From Nocardia asteroides (GTDB lineage: Bacteria > Actinomycetota > Actinomycetes > Mycobacteriales > Mycobacteriaceae): a stretch of 64,000 bases of DNA. Position 1 is the stretch's first letter; every line of letters starts with the position of its first letter. Below are positions 51,398-61,170 of the stretch, one piece after another. The DNA lies in assembly GCF_900637185.1 (NCBI RefSeq), contig NZ_LR134352.1, forward strand, positions 3,834,001 through 3,898,000, given 5' to 3'. Below the pieces are notes generated by a model. That model did no database searches and was not told the origin of the DNA. It saw only the letters and a list, made by a program, of their open reading frames with translations. A program made the translations under genes and the position numbers.

Positions 51398-53095
51398 TCA
51401 GCCCGCCGCGGTGGTGCGGGCCATCGCGCGTCCGGCGGCCCGGCCGGAGAAGATGCAGCCGCCCAGGAAGGTGCCCTCGAGCGCGTTGTATCCGTGGACG
51501 CCGCCCCCGCCGAATCCGGCGACCTCGCCCGCCGCGTACAGCCCCGGGAATACCGCGCCGTCGGTGCGCAGCACCCGCGAGTCGAGATCGGTCTGCAGGC
51601 CGCCCAGCGTCTTGCGGGTGAGGATGTTGAGCCGGACCGCGATGAGCGGGCCGTGCGCCGGATCGAGGATGCGATGCGGTTTCACCACACGGCCCACCTT
51701 GTCGCCGAAGTACTTGCGAGCGTTGGTGATTCCCGCGATCTGCGCGTCCTTGGTGTAGGGATTGCCGACTTCCCGGTCCCTGGCCACGATCTGGCGTTTC
51801 AGCTCGGCCGGATCGAGCTTCGGTCCGCGCGCGATCGCGTTCATCCCGTCGACGAGTTCGGACAGCGTGTCGGCGACCACGAAATCGACGCCGTGACGCT
51901 TGAACGCCTCCACCGGACCCGGCGCGCCCTTGGCGACGCGGCTGCGCAGCGTGAGCTTGAGGTCCTTGCCGGTGATGTCGGGATTCTGCTCGGAGCCCGA
52001 CAGCGCGAACTCCTTCTCGATGATCGTCTGGTCGAGCACGAACCAGGAGTAGTCGTACCCGGTCGACAGAATGCGGCGGATGGTCGCGTTGGTGTCGTAG
52101 CCGGGGAAACACGGCGCGGGCATCCGGATTCCGTTGGCGTCGAACCACAGTGACGACGGACCGGGCAGGATCCGGATGCCGTGATCGGGCCAGACCGGAT
52201 CCCAGTTGGTGATGCCCTCGGTGTAGTTCCACATGCGGTCCCGGTTCACCAGCGCGGCGCCCGCCTGCTCGGCGATACCGAGCATCCGGCCGTCCACATA
52301 GGCGGGGACACCGGAGATCATCGTCTCCGGGCACGGGCCGAGGCGCTCGGTCGGCCAGTTGCGCCGGATCAGGTCGTGCGCGTGCCCGATGCCGCCCGAA
52401 CTCACCAGCACCGAAGGCGCGCGCACGCTGAACGCGTCCACGACATCCCGGTTCGACGCGACGCCCCGGTCGGTCTCGCTCGGTGCGAGGACACTGCCGG
52501 TGACACCGGTGACCGTGCCGTCCTCGACGATCAGCTCGTCGACCCGGTGCCGGAAACCGAAGCGCACCAACCCCTTCGCCTCGCCGGCCAGCACCGGCTC
52601 CAGGAAGATTCGCAGCACCTCCGGCCCGGTACCCCAGCTGAGATGGAATCGCGGCACCGAATTGCCGTGCCCGTCGGCGAGGCTGCCGCCCCGCTCGGCC
52701 CAGGGCACCAGGGGAGTGAAGCGCAGACCCAGGGCGTGGACGTAGTCCCGCTTCTCGTCGGTGGCGAACCGCACGTAGGCTTCGGCCCACTGCCGGGCCA
52801 TCCGGTCCTCGTCGTCGCGATCGAAACCGGCCGAGCCCAGCCAATCCTGCAGTGCCAGTTCGTAGGAGTCCTTGATCCCCAGCCTGCGCTGCTCGGGACT
52901 GTCCACCAGGAACAGCCCGCCCAGCGACCAGAACGCCTGGCCGCCCAGATTGGCCCGATTCTCCTGGTCCAGGACCAGCACCCGGCGCCCGGCCAGCACC
53001 AGTTCGTGGGTGGCGACCAGGCCGGCCAGGCCCGCGCCGACGACGATGGCGTCGGGAGTGAAGTCGTCGATCGGTCCTGGCGCTGCGCTCGTCAT
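51398..53095 (-). CDS. FAD-binding dehydrogenase, KstD-like
   Basis: A 565-residue flavoprotein of the FAD_binding_2 family: FAD loop VVGAGLAGLVATHELVLAGRRVLVLD near residues 18-43, and the C-terminal GLYAAGEVAGFGGGGVHGYNALEGTFLGG. It resembles 3-ketosteroid dehydrogenase-like proteins and the family annotated as FAD-binding dehydrogenase. ATG 53095 is chosen; the frame runs further upstream without protein character. Nearby IclR at 50557 may regulate it. Substrate unknown; steroid or another cyclic compound is possible in this genus. Confidence 0.83.
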   Translation of the reverse strand: MTSAAPGPIDDFTPDAIVVGAGLAGLVATHELVLAGRRVLVLDQENRANLGGQAFWSLGGLFLVDSPEQRRLGIKDSYELALQDWLGSAGFDRDDEDRMARQWAEAYVRFATDEKRDYVHALGLRFTPLVPWAERGGSLADGHGNSVPRFHLSWGTGPEVLRIFLEPVLAGEAKGLVRFGFRHRVDELIVEDGTVTGVTGSVLAPSETDRGVASNRDVVDAFSVRAPSVLVSSGGIGHAHDLIRRNWPTERLGPCPETMISGVPAYVDGRMLGIAEQAGAALVNRDRMWNYTEGITNWDPVWPDHGIRILPGPSSLWFDANGIRMPAPCFPGYDTNATIRRILSTGYDYSWFVLDQTIIEKEFALSGSEQNPDITGKDLKLTLRSRVAKGAPGPVEAFKRHGVDFVVADTLSELVDGMNAIARGPKLDPAELKRQIVARDREVGNPYTKDAQIAGITNARKYFGDKVGRVVKPHRILDPAHGPLIAVRLNILTRKTLGGLQTDLDSRVLRTDGAVFPGLYAAGEVAGFGGGGVHGYNALEGTFLGGCIFSGRAAGRAMARTTAAG

Positions 53096-53188
53096 GGGTC
53101 GGAAAGTAGCATTGGTGCGTCGACGGCACGGGCATCTTCCGAAAAATGTCCTGACCAGCGACGTTTCGATCGAGAGGCTGGGGAATTC

Positions 53189-53404
53189 ATGACGATCCGA
53201 ACCCGCACCGGCGCCGGTGTGCTCGTGCTGGCGGTCCTGGCCGGTCTCGGCACGGCGGGCTGCTCGAAGTCGGAGCGGTGGTGCGAGCGCGATCAGGGCG
53301 ACGTGCTGGTGGAGAACTCCTACTGCGAACGCGGCGTCCCCGGCTACGAGTGGGAGCCCGACCACGACAAGCCGAAGAAGAAAAAGAAGCCCAAGAAGCA
53401 CTGA
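53189..53404 (+). CDS. Small lipoprotein with lysine-rich tail
   Basis: A 71-residue protein: lipoprotein signal with lipobox LGTAGC (Cys25), then a short acidic part with three cysteines (WCERDQ, YCERG) and a C-terminal run of Lys and Pro. A basic tail on an anchored peptide may bind cell-wall polymers. ATG 53189. It is divergent from the FAD dehydrogenase. No family recognised. The 180 bases to the next gene show nothing else. Confidence 0.7.
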   Translation: MTIRTRTGAGVLVLAVLAGLGTAGCSKSERWCERDQGDVLVENSYCERGVPGYEWEPDHDKPKKKKKPKKH

Positions 53405-53584
53405 GACGCTTGTGGCCTTGCGCCGCAGGCGATCCGAGACGCGACCGTGGCGCAAGTGATGCCGAGATCGCGCCGGGTCTATGCCCTCCGCCGGGTATCC
53501 CATCCCTGAGCATGCCGAAAGCCGTTGTGGCCGACGGAGACAGCTCATCGATCAATTCTCACAACGGCGTGAGGGGTGGGTATC

Positions 53585-54247
53585 ATGGCCTATCGGAAGG
53601 TAATTCGTAACGTCGCAGGACACACGGCGCGAGCGCTGTCGGTGTTGCTACTGGCCGCGGGGATCGGGACAGCGATGTCACCGGGACTGACGGCGCTGGC
53701 GCAGAGTTGCGCCACGCTCGAGGTCGTCGTCGCCCGCGGTACCCACGAACCCGGGTACCTGGGTTCGGTGGTCGGCGACCCGCTCTACGCGGTCCTGAGC
53801 GCGCAGCTACCGGTCGACACCTCCGCCTACCGGGTCGAGTACCCGGCGGATCTGCTGGTTCCGTCCTCGGTGTCGGACGGCACCAGGGACATGACCACCC
53901 ACCTGCTCGCGCAGGCCGCGGCCTGCCCGGATCAGCGGTTCGTCCTCGTCGGCTACTCGCAGGGCGCCGCGGTCACCCACGGGGTGCTCGGCTCGCCCGC
54001 CATGATGCTGCTCCCCGGCATGTGGGTGCTGCCGCCGGAACTGTCCTCGCGGGTCGTGAGTGTGCTGCTGTTCGGCGACCCGCTGCGGCTCGTCGGCGCC
54101 GGGGTCGCGCCGCTGTACGCCGATCGGACCGCGAACTATTGCACCGCGGGCGATCCGGTGTGCGCGGGCGGGGTGTTCCCCACCGCCCACGGCGCCTACA
54201 GCTGGGCGTTCGCGAACGCGGTCGGCCAGGTGGACTCGCGGTTGTGA
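53585..54247 (+). CDS. Cutinase family secreted hydrolase
   Basis: A 220-residue secreted serine hydrolase. It has a Sec signal peptide (cleaved after about residue 40, LTALAQSC) and a cutinase domain with Ser125 in GYSQG, Asp190 in DPVC and His202 in AHGAYSW, plus conserved cysteines. Mycobacterial relatives act on lipids or polyesters. ATG 53585 is chosen over a GTG three codons earlier; GAGGGGTGGG precedes it. It hydrolyses ester bonds outside the cell, supplying fatty acids. Confidence 0.9.
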   Translation: MAYRKVIRNVAGHTARALSVLLLAAGIGTAMSPGLTALAQSCATLEVVVARGTHEPGYLGSVVGDPLYAVLSAQLPVDTSAYRVEYPADLLVPSSVSDGTRDMTTHLLAQAAACPDQRFVLVGYSQGAAVTHGVLGSPAMMLLPGMWVLPPELSSRVVSVLLFGDPLRLVGAGVAPLYADRTANYCTAGDPVCAGGVFPTAHGAYSWAFANAVGQVDSRL

Positions 54248-54255
54248 GCCCACCG

Positions 54256-54285
54256 CCTGCCCGTCGTCCTCAGGCGACGGGCAGG
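54256..54285. terminator. Bidirectional hairpin between cutinase and TetR genes
   Basis: CCTGCCCGTCG (54256-54266) pairs with CGACGGGCAGG (54275-54285), 11 bp, with the TetR stop codon in the 8-base loop. It can end both convergent genes. Confidence 0.7.
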
Positions 54286-54887
54286 ACTCCGGTCAGCACC
54301 GCGCCGATCTGCGCGACGGCGCGGTCGACCGAGCCGCTGGGCTGGAACAGATGGCTCAGCGTGAGCCGGACCATCACCTCGACGAACGAGGTGAGCTCGT
54401 CGTCGGTGAGCGCGTCGAGCCGGTATCGGGCCCGCACCGTACCGGTGAGCGCGGCGACCGCGCGGCCGAGCACCGGCTCCGGATCGCTCATCAGGGCGGG
54501 CAGCAGCGCGGTGTCGCCGTCGTCGCGCGCGGAGAGCACGGCCTTGATCAGGGTGTTGTCGCCGGCGTTGCGCAGGGCGTAGTCCGCGGCGGCGGTCATC
54601 CCGGCGATCGCGTCGTCCGGATGCCGGTCCAGCGTGTCGGCGATCCCGGCGAGGTAGATCCCGAGCTCCCGCTCGATGAGCGCGTCCGCGAGCGCCTGTT
54701 TGGTGCCGATCTCCTTATAGAGGACGGGTCTGCTGACCCCGACCTCCTTGGCCACGCGCGACATGTTGACCGCGCCCCACCCCTCGGTGACGACCATCGT
54801 GCGGGCGGCATCGAGCATGCGGTCGCGCAACAGCTGACGCATCTCGGCGTGAAAGTTCGGCGATTCGGCCACTCGACCATCGTACAT
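54270..54887 (-). CDS. TetR-family regulator, probable regulator of alkB
   Basis: A 205-residue TetR protein with helix-turn-helix at about 30-75 (VTEGWGAVNMSRVAKEVGVSRPVLYKEIGTKQALADALI) and a helical ligand domain. It is divergent from alkB across 128 bases of unusually AT-rich DNA. In many actinomycetes a TetR gene (alkU/alkX type) is linked to the alkB operon, usually downstream; here it is divergent. It probably senses an alkane-derived acid or acyl-CoA and controls the operon. Confidence 0.82.
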   Translation of the reverse strand: MYDGRVAESPNFHAEMRQLLRDRMLDAARTMVVTEGWGAVNMSRVAKEVGVSRPVLYKEIGTKQALADALIERELGIYLAGIADTLDRHPDDAIAGMTAAADYALRNAGDNTLIKAVLSARDDGDTALLPALMSDPEPVLGRAVAALTGTVRARYRLDALTDDELTSFVEVMVRLTLSHLFQPSGSVDRAVAQIGAVLTGVLPVA

Positions 54888-55015
54888 GTGCTATCGATTC
54901 TGCTTCATCATTAACAACTGCGCTTCAAGTGTATCCATACGGAACACAATGGGCTATGTTGTAAACGAACGCGGCACTATCTGGGCCGATGTATCGGTTG
55001 ATCAGGAGAATGACA
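54888..55015. promoter_or_regulatory. Divergent tetR/alkB promoter region
   Basis: This 128-base gap is clearly richer in A and T than its surroundings. Its features are GTGTATCC ATAC GGAACAC (54930-54948, an imperfect inverted repeat) and a TATGTTGTAAAC stretch. The right end has AGGAGA, six bases before ATG 55016. It should hold the promoters and operator of both genes; exact elements are uncertain. Confidence 0.5.
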
Positions 55016-56242
55016 ATGACGACATCTCGCATCGACGACCACGAAGGGGCGGCCGCCACCGTGCAGTGGCGCGACCCCAAGCGCTACCTGTGGCTGTTCG
55101 GCCTGGTCGCGCCCAGTGCGGCGCTGCTGGCCACCGGCTTCGTCTGGGCGTTCAACGCGCTGGGCTGGGAAGCCGTGGCGCCGGTGTGGTGGTGGCTGGG
55201 CCCGATCCTGGTGTACGTGCTGCTGCCGATCCTGGATCGCTTCTTCGGCCCCGACGGCAAGAACCCGCCGGAGGAGGTGATGGAGATGCTCGAGCACGAT
55301 CGGTACTACCGGTATTGCACCTACGTCTACATCCCGTTGCAGCTGGTCAGCCTGGTGATCGCCTGCTACCTGTGGTCGGCCGACAACCTGTCCTGGCTCG
55401 GCATCGACGGCGGCCTCGGCCTGGTCTCCAAGATCGGCCTGGCCTTCACCATCGGCGCGATGGGCGGCATCGGCATCAACACCGCGCACGAACTCGGCCA
55501 CAAGAAGGACGAGCTGGAACGGTGGCTGTCCAAGATCACCCTGGCCCAGACCGGGTACGGGCACTTCTACATCGAGCACAACCGCGGCCACCACGTGCGC
55601 GTGTCCACCCCGGAGGATCCGGCCAGCGCCCGCTTCGGCGAGTCGTTCTGGACGTTCCTGCCGCGCAGCGTGTGGGGCAGCCTGCTCTCGGCGTGGGAGC
55701 TCGAGCGCACCCGGCTCGAGCGACTGGGCAAGGGCCCGTTCAGCATTCACAACGACGTGCTCAACGCGTGGCTGATGACGGTGGTGCTGTGGGCGGCGCT
55801 GGTGGCGGTGTTCGGCCCGGTGATCCTGCCGTTCCTGCTGATCCAGGCCGTGTACGGCTTCTCGCTGCTGGAGACGGTGAACTACCTCGAGCACTACGGT
55901 CTGCTCCGGCAGAAGACCGCGTCGGGCCGCTACGAGCGCTGCACCCCCGAGCACAGCTGGAACTCCGACCACATCGTCACCAATATCTTCCTGTACCACC
56001 TGCAGCGCCACAGCGACCACCACGCCAACCCCACCCGTCGCTACCAGACGCTGCGGCACATGGACGGCGCGCCCGAACTGCCCAGCGGCTACGCCAGCCT
56101 GATCGGCCTGGCCTACCTGACCCCGCTGTGGCGTCGGGTGATGGATCCGCGGGTGCTCGCCCACTACGACGGCGACATCACGCGGGTGAACATCCAGCCG
56201 GCCAAGCGCGACAAGGTCCTGGCGAAGTACGGAGTCCGCTGA
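55016..56242 (+). CDS. alkB: Alkane 1-monooxygenase
   Basis: A 408-residue integral membrane di-iron hydroxylase, oxidising medium or long n-alkanes to 1-alkanols. The histidine motifs are HELGH (158-162), EHNRGHH (187-193), NYLEHYG (289-295) and LQRHSDHH (329-336). There are six predicted helices. ATG 55016 is preferred over 55010 because the AGGAGA site is then well spaced. It overlaps the rubredoxin gene by one base. TetR control is likely from the divergent gene. Confidence 0.96.
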   Translation: MTTSRIDDHEGAAATVQWRDPKRYLWLFGLVAPSAALLATGFVWAFNALGWEAVAPVWWWLGPILVYVLLPILDRFFGPDGKNPPEEVMEMLEHDRYYRYCTYVYIPLQLVSLVIACYLWSADNLSWLGIDGGLGLVSKIGLAFTIGAMGGIGINTAHELGHKKDELERWLSKITLAQTGYGHFYIEHNRGHHVRVSTPEDPASARFGESFWTFLPRSVWGSLLSAWELERTRLERLGKGPFSIHNDVLNAWLMTVVLWAALVAVFGPVILPFLLIQAVYGFSLLETVNYLEHYGLLRQKTASGRYERCTPEHSWNSDHIVTNIFLYHLQRHSDHHANPTRRYQTLRHMDGAPELPSGYASLIGLAYLTPLWRRVMDPRVLAHYDGDITRVNIQPAKRDKVLAKYGVR

Positions 56243-56418
56243 TGGCCGCCTACACCTGTCCGGTCTGCGACTACCGCTACGACGAGACCGCGGGCGCGCC
56301 CCGCGAGGGCTTCCCGCCCGGCACGGCCTGGTCGGCGGTTCCCGACGACTGGTGCTGCCCGGACTGCGGAGTCCGCGAGAAGCTCGACTTCGCGCCGAGC
56401 GAGGAGGTGTCGCGATGA
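56242..56418 (+). CDS. rubA1: Rubredoxin, first copy
   Basis: A 58-residue rubredoxin with iron ligands Cys6-Pro-Val-Cys9 and Cys39-Pro-Asp-Cys42 (CPVCDY, CPDCG). Its ATG overlaps the alkB stop (TGATG). In Rhodococcus-type alk operons the first rubredoxin is often the one less able to feed electrons to AlkB. It is coupled to the second copy by an ATGA overlap. Confidence 0.92.
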   Translation: MAAYTCPVCDYRYDETAGAPREGFPPGTAWSAVPDDWCCPDCGVREKLDFAPSEEVSR

Positions 56419-56597
56419 GCGACTACAAGCTGTTCCGTTGTGTGCAGTGCGGTTTCGAGTACGACGAGGCGCTGGGCTGGCCCGAGGACGGGATCGAACC
56501 CGGCACCCGCTGGGACGACATCCCCGACGACTGGTCGTGCCCGGACTGCGGCGCCGCCAAAGCCGACTTCGAGATGCTCGAGGTGAGTCGCGGATGA
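56415..56597 (+). CDS. rubA2: Rubredoxin, second copy (AlkG2-like)
   Basis: A 60-residue rubredoxin. The first iron site is [19 protein letters not shown] and the second [14 protein letters not shown], fitting AlkG2-type rubredoxins, which transfer electrons to AlkB. It overlaps both neighbours by four bases. Together with rubA1 and rubB it forms the electron chain from NADH to AlkB. Confidence 0.93.
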   Translation: MSDYKLFRCVQCGFEYDEALGWPEDGIEPGTRWDDIPDDWSCPDCGAAKADFEMLEVSRG

Positions 56598-57772
56598 GCG
56601 GCCGGATCGTCGTCGTCGGCACCGGTGTCGCCGGTGCCACCGCGGCCCAGACCCTGCGGCGCGAGGGCTACCCCGGCGAGATCGTGCTCGTCGGCGCCGA
56701 ACCGGACCTGCCCTACCGGCGGCCCGCGGTGTCCAAGGAGCTGCTGGCGGGCACCGCGCCGTTCGACCGGGCGCTGCTGAAACCGGTGAAGTTCTGGGCC
56801 GACAACCGGATCGACCTGCGTCCCGCCTTCGGCGTGGAAGAAATCGACACCGACCGAGGCACCGTGCGTTCGGGCACCGGTGAGGTGATCGGCTACGACA
56901 GCCTGCTGCTGGCCACCGGCGCGCGGGCCCGGACCGTGCCGACGACGTCGGACCGGGTGTTCACCCTGCGTACCCGCGCCGACATCAGCGCCCTGCGCGC
57001 CGCCGTCACCGACGGCGGGTCGCTGCTGATCGTCGGCGGCGGGCTGATCGGCTGCGAGGTCGCCGCCACCGTGCGCGGCCTGGGCGCTCGGGTGACCTTG
57101 CTCGACGCGGGTACCGCCCTGCTCGAGCGGGTGCTGCCCGCCGCGGTGTCGGACCTGGTGCGCGATCTGCACCGCGAGCACGGCGTGGTGGTCGAGAACG
57201 GCGTCGCGACAAGCGAACTCGCCGACGGCGGCGACGGGGTCGTCGCCACGGCGGCCGACGGGCGCAGCTTCTCCGCGGCGGCCGCGCTGGTCGCGGTGGG
57301 CTCGGTGCCCGACACCGCGCTGGCCGAGGCCGCGGGGATCGCGGTGAACGACGGCATCGTCGTCGACCAGCACTACCGCACCTCGGTGGCCGGTGTGTTC
57401 GCGGCGGGGGACGTCACCACCGGATTCCACCCGCTGCGTGGCGAATTCGAGCGCGGGCAGCACTGGAATTCGGCGACGACCTCCGGTGCCGCGGCCGCGA
57501 TGTCGATCCTCGGTCACCCCGCCGCCGCGGCCGAGGTGCCGTGGGGCTGGACCGACCAGTACGGGGTGTCGATGCAGTTCGCCGGCTGGATCCATCCGCA
57601 CGACGAGCTCAGCGTCGACGGTGACCTCGCGGCCCGCGACTTCCTCGCGCTCGCCCTGCGCGACGGACGGCCGGTCGGCGCGGTCGCCATGGGCAGACCG
57701 CGTGAGCTGCGTGCGGCTCGCGGACTGATCGCCGCGGGTGAACCCTGGCAGTCCACGGTGGCCGCGAGCTGA
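56594..57772 (+). CDS. rubB: Rubredoxin reductase
   Basis: A 392-residue FAD/NAD-linked reductase with dinucleotide loops [13 protein letters not shown] (5-17) and [15 protein letters not shown], and the C-terminal [11 protein letters not shown] block. It passes electrons from NADH to rubredoxin and so to AlkB. ATG 56594 overlaps the rubA2 stop. It is the last gene of the alk operon; a strong hairpin follows at 57783. Confidence 0.93.
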   Translation: MSGRIVVVGTGVAGATAAQTLRREGYPGEIVLVGAEPDLPYRRPAVSKELLAGTAPFDRALLKPVKFWADNRIDLRPAFGVEEIDTDRGTVRSGTGEVIGYDSLLLATGARARTVPTTSDRVFTLRTRADISALRAAVTDGGSLLIVGGGLIGCEVAATVRGLGARVTLLDAGTALLERVLPAAVSDLVRDLHREHGVVVENGVATSELADGGDGVVATAADGRSFSAAAALVAVGSVPDTALAEAAGIAVNDGIVVDQHYRTSVAGVFAAGDVTTGFHPLRGEFERGQHWNSATTSGAAAAMSILGHPAAAAEVPWGWTDQYGVSMQFAGWIHPHDELSVDGDLAARDFLALALRDGRPVGAVAMGRPRELRAARGLIAAGEPWQSTVAAS

Positions 57773-57782
57773 CCCGCCGTGT

Positions 57783-57815
57783 CCCGATCGCGGCCGGGAA
57801 CTGGCCGCGATCGGG
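57783..57815. terminator. Hairpin after the alk operon
   Basis: A perfect 13-bp stem (CCCGATCGCGGCC, 57783-57795, with 57803-57815) and a 7-base loop, starting 10 bases after the rubB stop. No T-run follows. Confidence 0.75.
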
Positions 57816-57829
57816 CCTACGGTGCGGAT

Positions 57830-58713
57830 ATGGCATACGACACGCACGACACGACGATCGCCGTCACCACGCCGCTCGGGCACGTGGGCAGGCGGGTGGT
57901 GCAGCTGCTGGTGCAGGCCGGTGTCCGGCCCAGAGTGCTGATGCGCGACCCCGCCCGGCTCGACGCGGGGATGCGCGAGCTGGTGGAGGTGGTCGCCGTC
58001 GACCAGGGCGACGCGGACGCGGTGGCGCGGGCCACCCGGGGTGTGGACCGGCTGTTCTGGGTCGACCCACCGAACCTGCTCGACGGTGATCCGGTCGCCG
58101 GATACGCCCGGATGGGGGAGTCGGCCGCCCGCGCGGTGACCGAGAACAGCATCGGGGCCGTGGTCTTCCTCAGCAGCGTCGGCGCCGAGAAGCGCGGTGG
58201 CGCAGGCGAAATCGACGGACTGGCCCGGACCGAGGAACTGCTCGACGCGACCGGAACCGCGGTGACGCACCTGCGCTGCGGCTATTTCTTCACCAATCTG
58301 CTGACCCAGCGCGCGGAGATCAGGGCCGGGACGCTAGCACGCCGTGGCCGCTCGACCACGCCATGGCCTGGGTCGATCCGCGCGACATCGGTGAGGTCGC
58401 CGCGGTCCGGCTGCTCGCGGACGGCTGGACGGGCCGGACCGTGCGGGCCGTCCACGGACCCGAGGACCTCACCTTCCGGCGCGTCGCCGAGATCCTCAGC
58501 GCCGAACTCGGGCACCCGGTCACCCCGGTGCCGATCGGCGCGGACGACCTGCGTGCCCAGCTGCGGGAAGCGAGCCTGGGCGAAGTGCACATCGACGGCA
58601 TCGTCGGCATGTCCGCGGGCCTGAGCGCAGGATTCGTACCCGAGAACCCGCGGTCCCCGCTCACCACGACCCCGTCGACCCTGGCCGCCTGGGCGCGTGC
58701 CCACCTGCGGTGA
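57830..58713 (+). pseudogene. NmrA-like NAD(P)-binding protein, frameshifted
   Basis: From ATG 57830 the protein reads as an NmrA/NAD(P)-binding SDR (TTPLGHVGRRVVQLLVQAG, VVFLSSVGAEKRGG) in one frame. That frame loses the family near 58335. The continuation (DASTPWPLDHAMAWVDPRDIGEVAAVRLL to the stop at 58713) is in the next frame. No slippery site is clear. A small deletion between repeated GACGCT-like words near 58331 would explain it. Either an inactivating mutation or a sequencing error; otherwise it would be a 290-residue protein. Confidence 0.8.
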
Positions 58714-58817
58714 CCACCCGGCGGGCTTGTCCCGCTGTGCCCGGCACGGCGAACGCCGTGGCCCCGGCGGTCGGCAGACCGAGCCGGAAAAGGTTGCGGC
58801 AGAACGTAATACGTGGA

Positions 58818-58850
58818 CGGTCCGGTCGCGACGATGTCGCGACCGGACCG
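58818..58850. terminator. Hairpin between the NmrA pseudogene and the acyl-CoA reductase
   Basis: A perfect 15-bp stem (CGGTCCGGTCGCGAC, 58818-58832, with 58836-58850) and a GAT loop. It lies between two convergent genes and can serve both. Confidence 0.8.
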
Positions 58851-58869
58851 AACACCCGTGTGCGACGAC

Positions 58870-60894
58870 CTACCAGTGCACGCCGGGCAGCATCCGGCTC
58901 ACCCGCGCCGCCGGGCTCGGCATCACCATCAGCGGGGTGAGCACCGGGGCCAGCACGGTCAGCGCGTTGCGGCTCGGCTCGGCGGGCTCGGCGGGCACGG
59001 GCTCGGCCAGGACCGGGGCGGGCTTGCCCTGGGCCGCGGTCGATTCCCCGAACAGCCGGAACCCGGTGTGCATGATCGTGCGCTTGAGCGAGGGCAGGAA
59101 CATCTCGACCGCCTGCGCGAACGTCCCCACCGGGGTGTCGATCCGGTCCGGGCGTTCGAGCAGCGCCCGCACCACGATGTCGGCGGCCCGCTCGGGATCG
59201 GGCAGCGGCAGCGCGCGGTACAGATCGGTCGGCGCGATCATCGGGGTCCGCACCAGCGGCATCCGGATCGACGTGAACGTCACACCGGCGCCACGGTTCT
59301 CGACCGCGGCGATATCGCTGAAGTTGTCCAGCGCCGACTTGCTCGCCGCGTACGCCGCGAAGCGGGGCACCTTGGTCTGCACCGCGATCGAGGAGATGTT
59401 GACGATATGGCCGAAGTGCCGCTCCCGCATCGACGGCAGCAGCGCCAGGATCAGCCGGACCGCGCCGAAGTAGTTCACCGCCATGGTGCGCTCGAAGTCG
59501 TGCATGCGGTCCACCGAGTTCGCCACCGACCGGCGGATCGACCGGCCAGCGTTGTTGACCAGGTAGTCGACATGGCCGTGCTCGGACAGCAGCTGCCGCA
59601 CCAGGTCGTCCACGGCCGCAGCGTCGGTGATGTCGCACGGATAGGCGAACGCGGTGCCGCCCTCGGTGCGCACGGATTCCGCCGCGGCGGTGAGGTCTTC
59701 GACGCCGCGAGCCACCATCAGCACGGTCGCGCCGCGCCGGGCGACCGCGTGCGCGGTGGCCAGCCCGATCCCCGAGGAGGCCCCGGTGATCAGCACGATC
59801 CGGCCCGCGAGCCGGTCGGCGTCGGCGGGCGGACGGCGCCGGTGCGGGTCGAGGTTGGCGCGCCAGTAGTCCCACAGCCGCGCGGCATAGGTGTCGAAGG
59901 CGGGCACCGTCAGCCCGGGCAACTGGGCCTGGGTGGACTCGGCGACGAACTCGGCGGTGAAGCCGACGTGCGGCGCGACCTCGGCCGGAATCCCGGCCTG
60001 CTCGAACAGGAAGTCGCGCACCGCGTGCGCGCCGGGCACCAGGCCCAGGCCGGTGAGCGCGCGGGCGCTGCCGGGCACGGTGCCGATACCCGCGGGACCG
60101 CCCGCGGCCGTGGCCAGCGCGCGGTAGATCTCCCCGAACGGCTGCGGACGCGGGTTGACCAGGTGGAATGTGCGCCCGTCCAGGCCTTCGCGACGCACCA
60201 GCCGCACCATCGCCTCGGCGACGTAGTCCACCGGCACCACATTGGTCGCGCCCAGATCCGGCAGTGGCAGCGGCAGCTCGGTGGGCAGCGCCGCGAGTGC
60301 GCCGATGGCGGCGAAGAAGTAGTACGGGCCGTCGATCTTGTCCATCTCGCCGGTGCGCGAATCACCGACCACGATGGCCGGGCGGTACACCCGCGAGCGC
60401 ACATCGGTGGCCTCGCGGACCAGCTTCTCCGCGGCGAACTTGGTGCGGTGATACGGCGAGGTCAGGTTCTGCCCGAGGTCGAAGTCCTCCTCGAAGAACT
60501 TGCCGCGGTGGTCGCCGGCCACCGCCACCGAGGAGACGTGGTGCAGCGTGGCGTCGAGCCTGCGCGCCAGCTCGATCACCGAGCGGGTGCCCGCCACATT
60601 GGCCGCGTGCGCGGTCTCCTCGTCGGCGGTCATGTCGTAGACCGCACCCAGGTGCAGCACGTGGTCGGCGCGCGGCGGCTCGTCGCCCAGGCCCAGACCC
60701 TCGGCGGTCAGGTCGCCGACCAGCGCGAACACCCGGTCGCCGTCGGGATACTGCGCGGTGAGCGCGGTGAACTTGGCCAGCGACTCGGCGCGCACGAGCA
60801 CGTGCACGATCGCCGTGGGATCGGCCGCGAGCAACCCCCGCACGACGCGCCGACCCAGAAATCCGGTACCGCCTGTCACGATGTAGGAAACCAT
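58870..60894 (-). CDS. Two-domain fatty acyl-CoA reductase (AcrA1-like)
   Basis: A 674-residue protein of two SDR domains. Residues 1-350 resemble the NAD-binding_4/Male-sterility type acyl-CoA reductase (TGGTGFLG at 7-14, Tyr148 and Lys152 in PYHRTK). Residues 365-674 are a classical SDR (TGASSGIG 370-377, NNAG 447-450, Tyr515-Lys519). The layout matches mycobacterial AcrA1 (Rv3391) reductases, which make fatty aldehyde or alcohol from acyl-CoA. ATG 60894 has AGGAGG upstream; the frame upstream is not coding. Near alkB it may serve wax ester formation from alkanes. Confidence 0.88.
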   Translation of the reverse strand: MVSYIVTGGTGFLGRRVVRGLLAADPTAIVHVLVRAESLAKFTALTAQYPDGDRVFALVGDLTAEGLGLGDEPPRADHVLHLGAVYDMTADEETAHAANVAGTRSVIELARRLDATLHHVSSVAVAGDHRGKFFEEDFDLGQNLTSPYHRTKFAAEKLVREATDVRSRVYRPAIVVGDSRTGEMDKIDGPYYFFAAIGALAALPTELPLPLPDLGATNVVPVDYVAEAMVRLVRREGLDGRTFHLVNPRPQPFGEIYRALATAAGGPAGIGTVPGSARALTGLGLVPGAHAVRDFLFEQAGIPAEVAPHVGFTAEFVAESTQAQLPGLTVPAFDTYAARLWDYWRANLDPHRRRPPADADRLAGRIVLITGASSGIGLATAHAVARRGATVLMVARGVEDLTAAAESVRTEGGTAFAYPCDITDAAAVDDLVRQLLSEHGHVDYLVNNAGRSIRRSVANSVDRMHDFERTMAVNYFGAVRLILALLPSMRERHFGHIVNISSIAVQTKVPRFAAYAASKSALDNFSDIAAVENRGAGVTFTSIRMPLVRTPMIAPTDLYRALPLPDPERAADIVVRALLERPDRIDTPVGTFAQAVEMFLPSLKRTIMHTGFRLFGESTAAQGKPAPVLAEPVPAEPAEPSRNALTVLAPVLTPLMVMPSPAARVSRMLPGVHW

Positions 60895-61170
60895 CGCCCC
60901 TCCTGAAAATTCTCGAAACACGGTGTGGTGCAACAGTGATCCGGCATGCGGCGGTGGATGCGGTATCAACGTCGAAGTCCAGCGACTGAACAGCTGGCGA
61001 GAAACCGGGCACATCGTCGTCCCGGCTGGCACTGACGATACTCGTCGGTAACTTGACCGGGCAAGCTGATGGCGTCCCGGTACCGTGTGGGAATTGTCAC
61101 CTGTCCGCGCAGGTCAAAGGGTGTGTGTGACAGTCAATTTCAGTAACTGCGAGTTTCGGACAACTTTCCG
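60895..61170. other. Gap with no gene
   Basis: 276 bases between two leftward genes. It contains the ribosome site and presumably the promoter of the acyl-CoA reductase at its left end. No convincing ORF, repeat or hairpin was seen, apart from low-GC patches near 61120-61170. Confidence 0.5.

Noticed and set aside
58813..60906. 697-codon plus-strand frame opposite the acyl-CoA reductase
   Set aside because: Antisense shadow with repetitive Arg/His/Gly composition; it also runs through the terminator hairpin.
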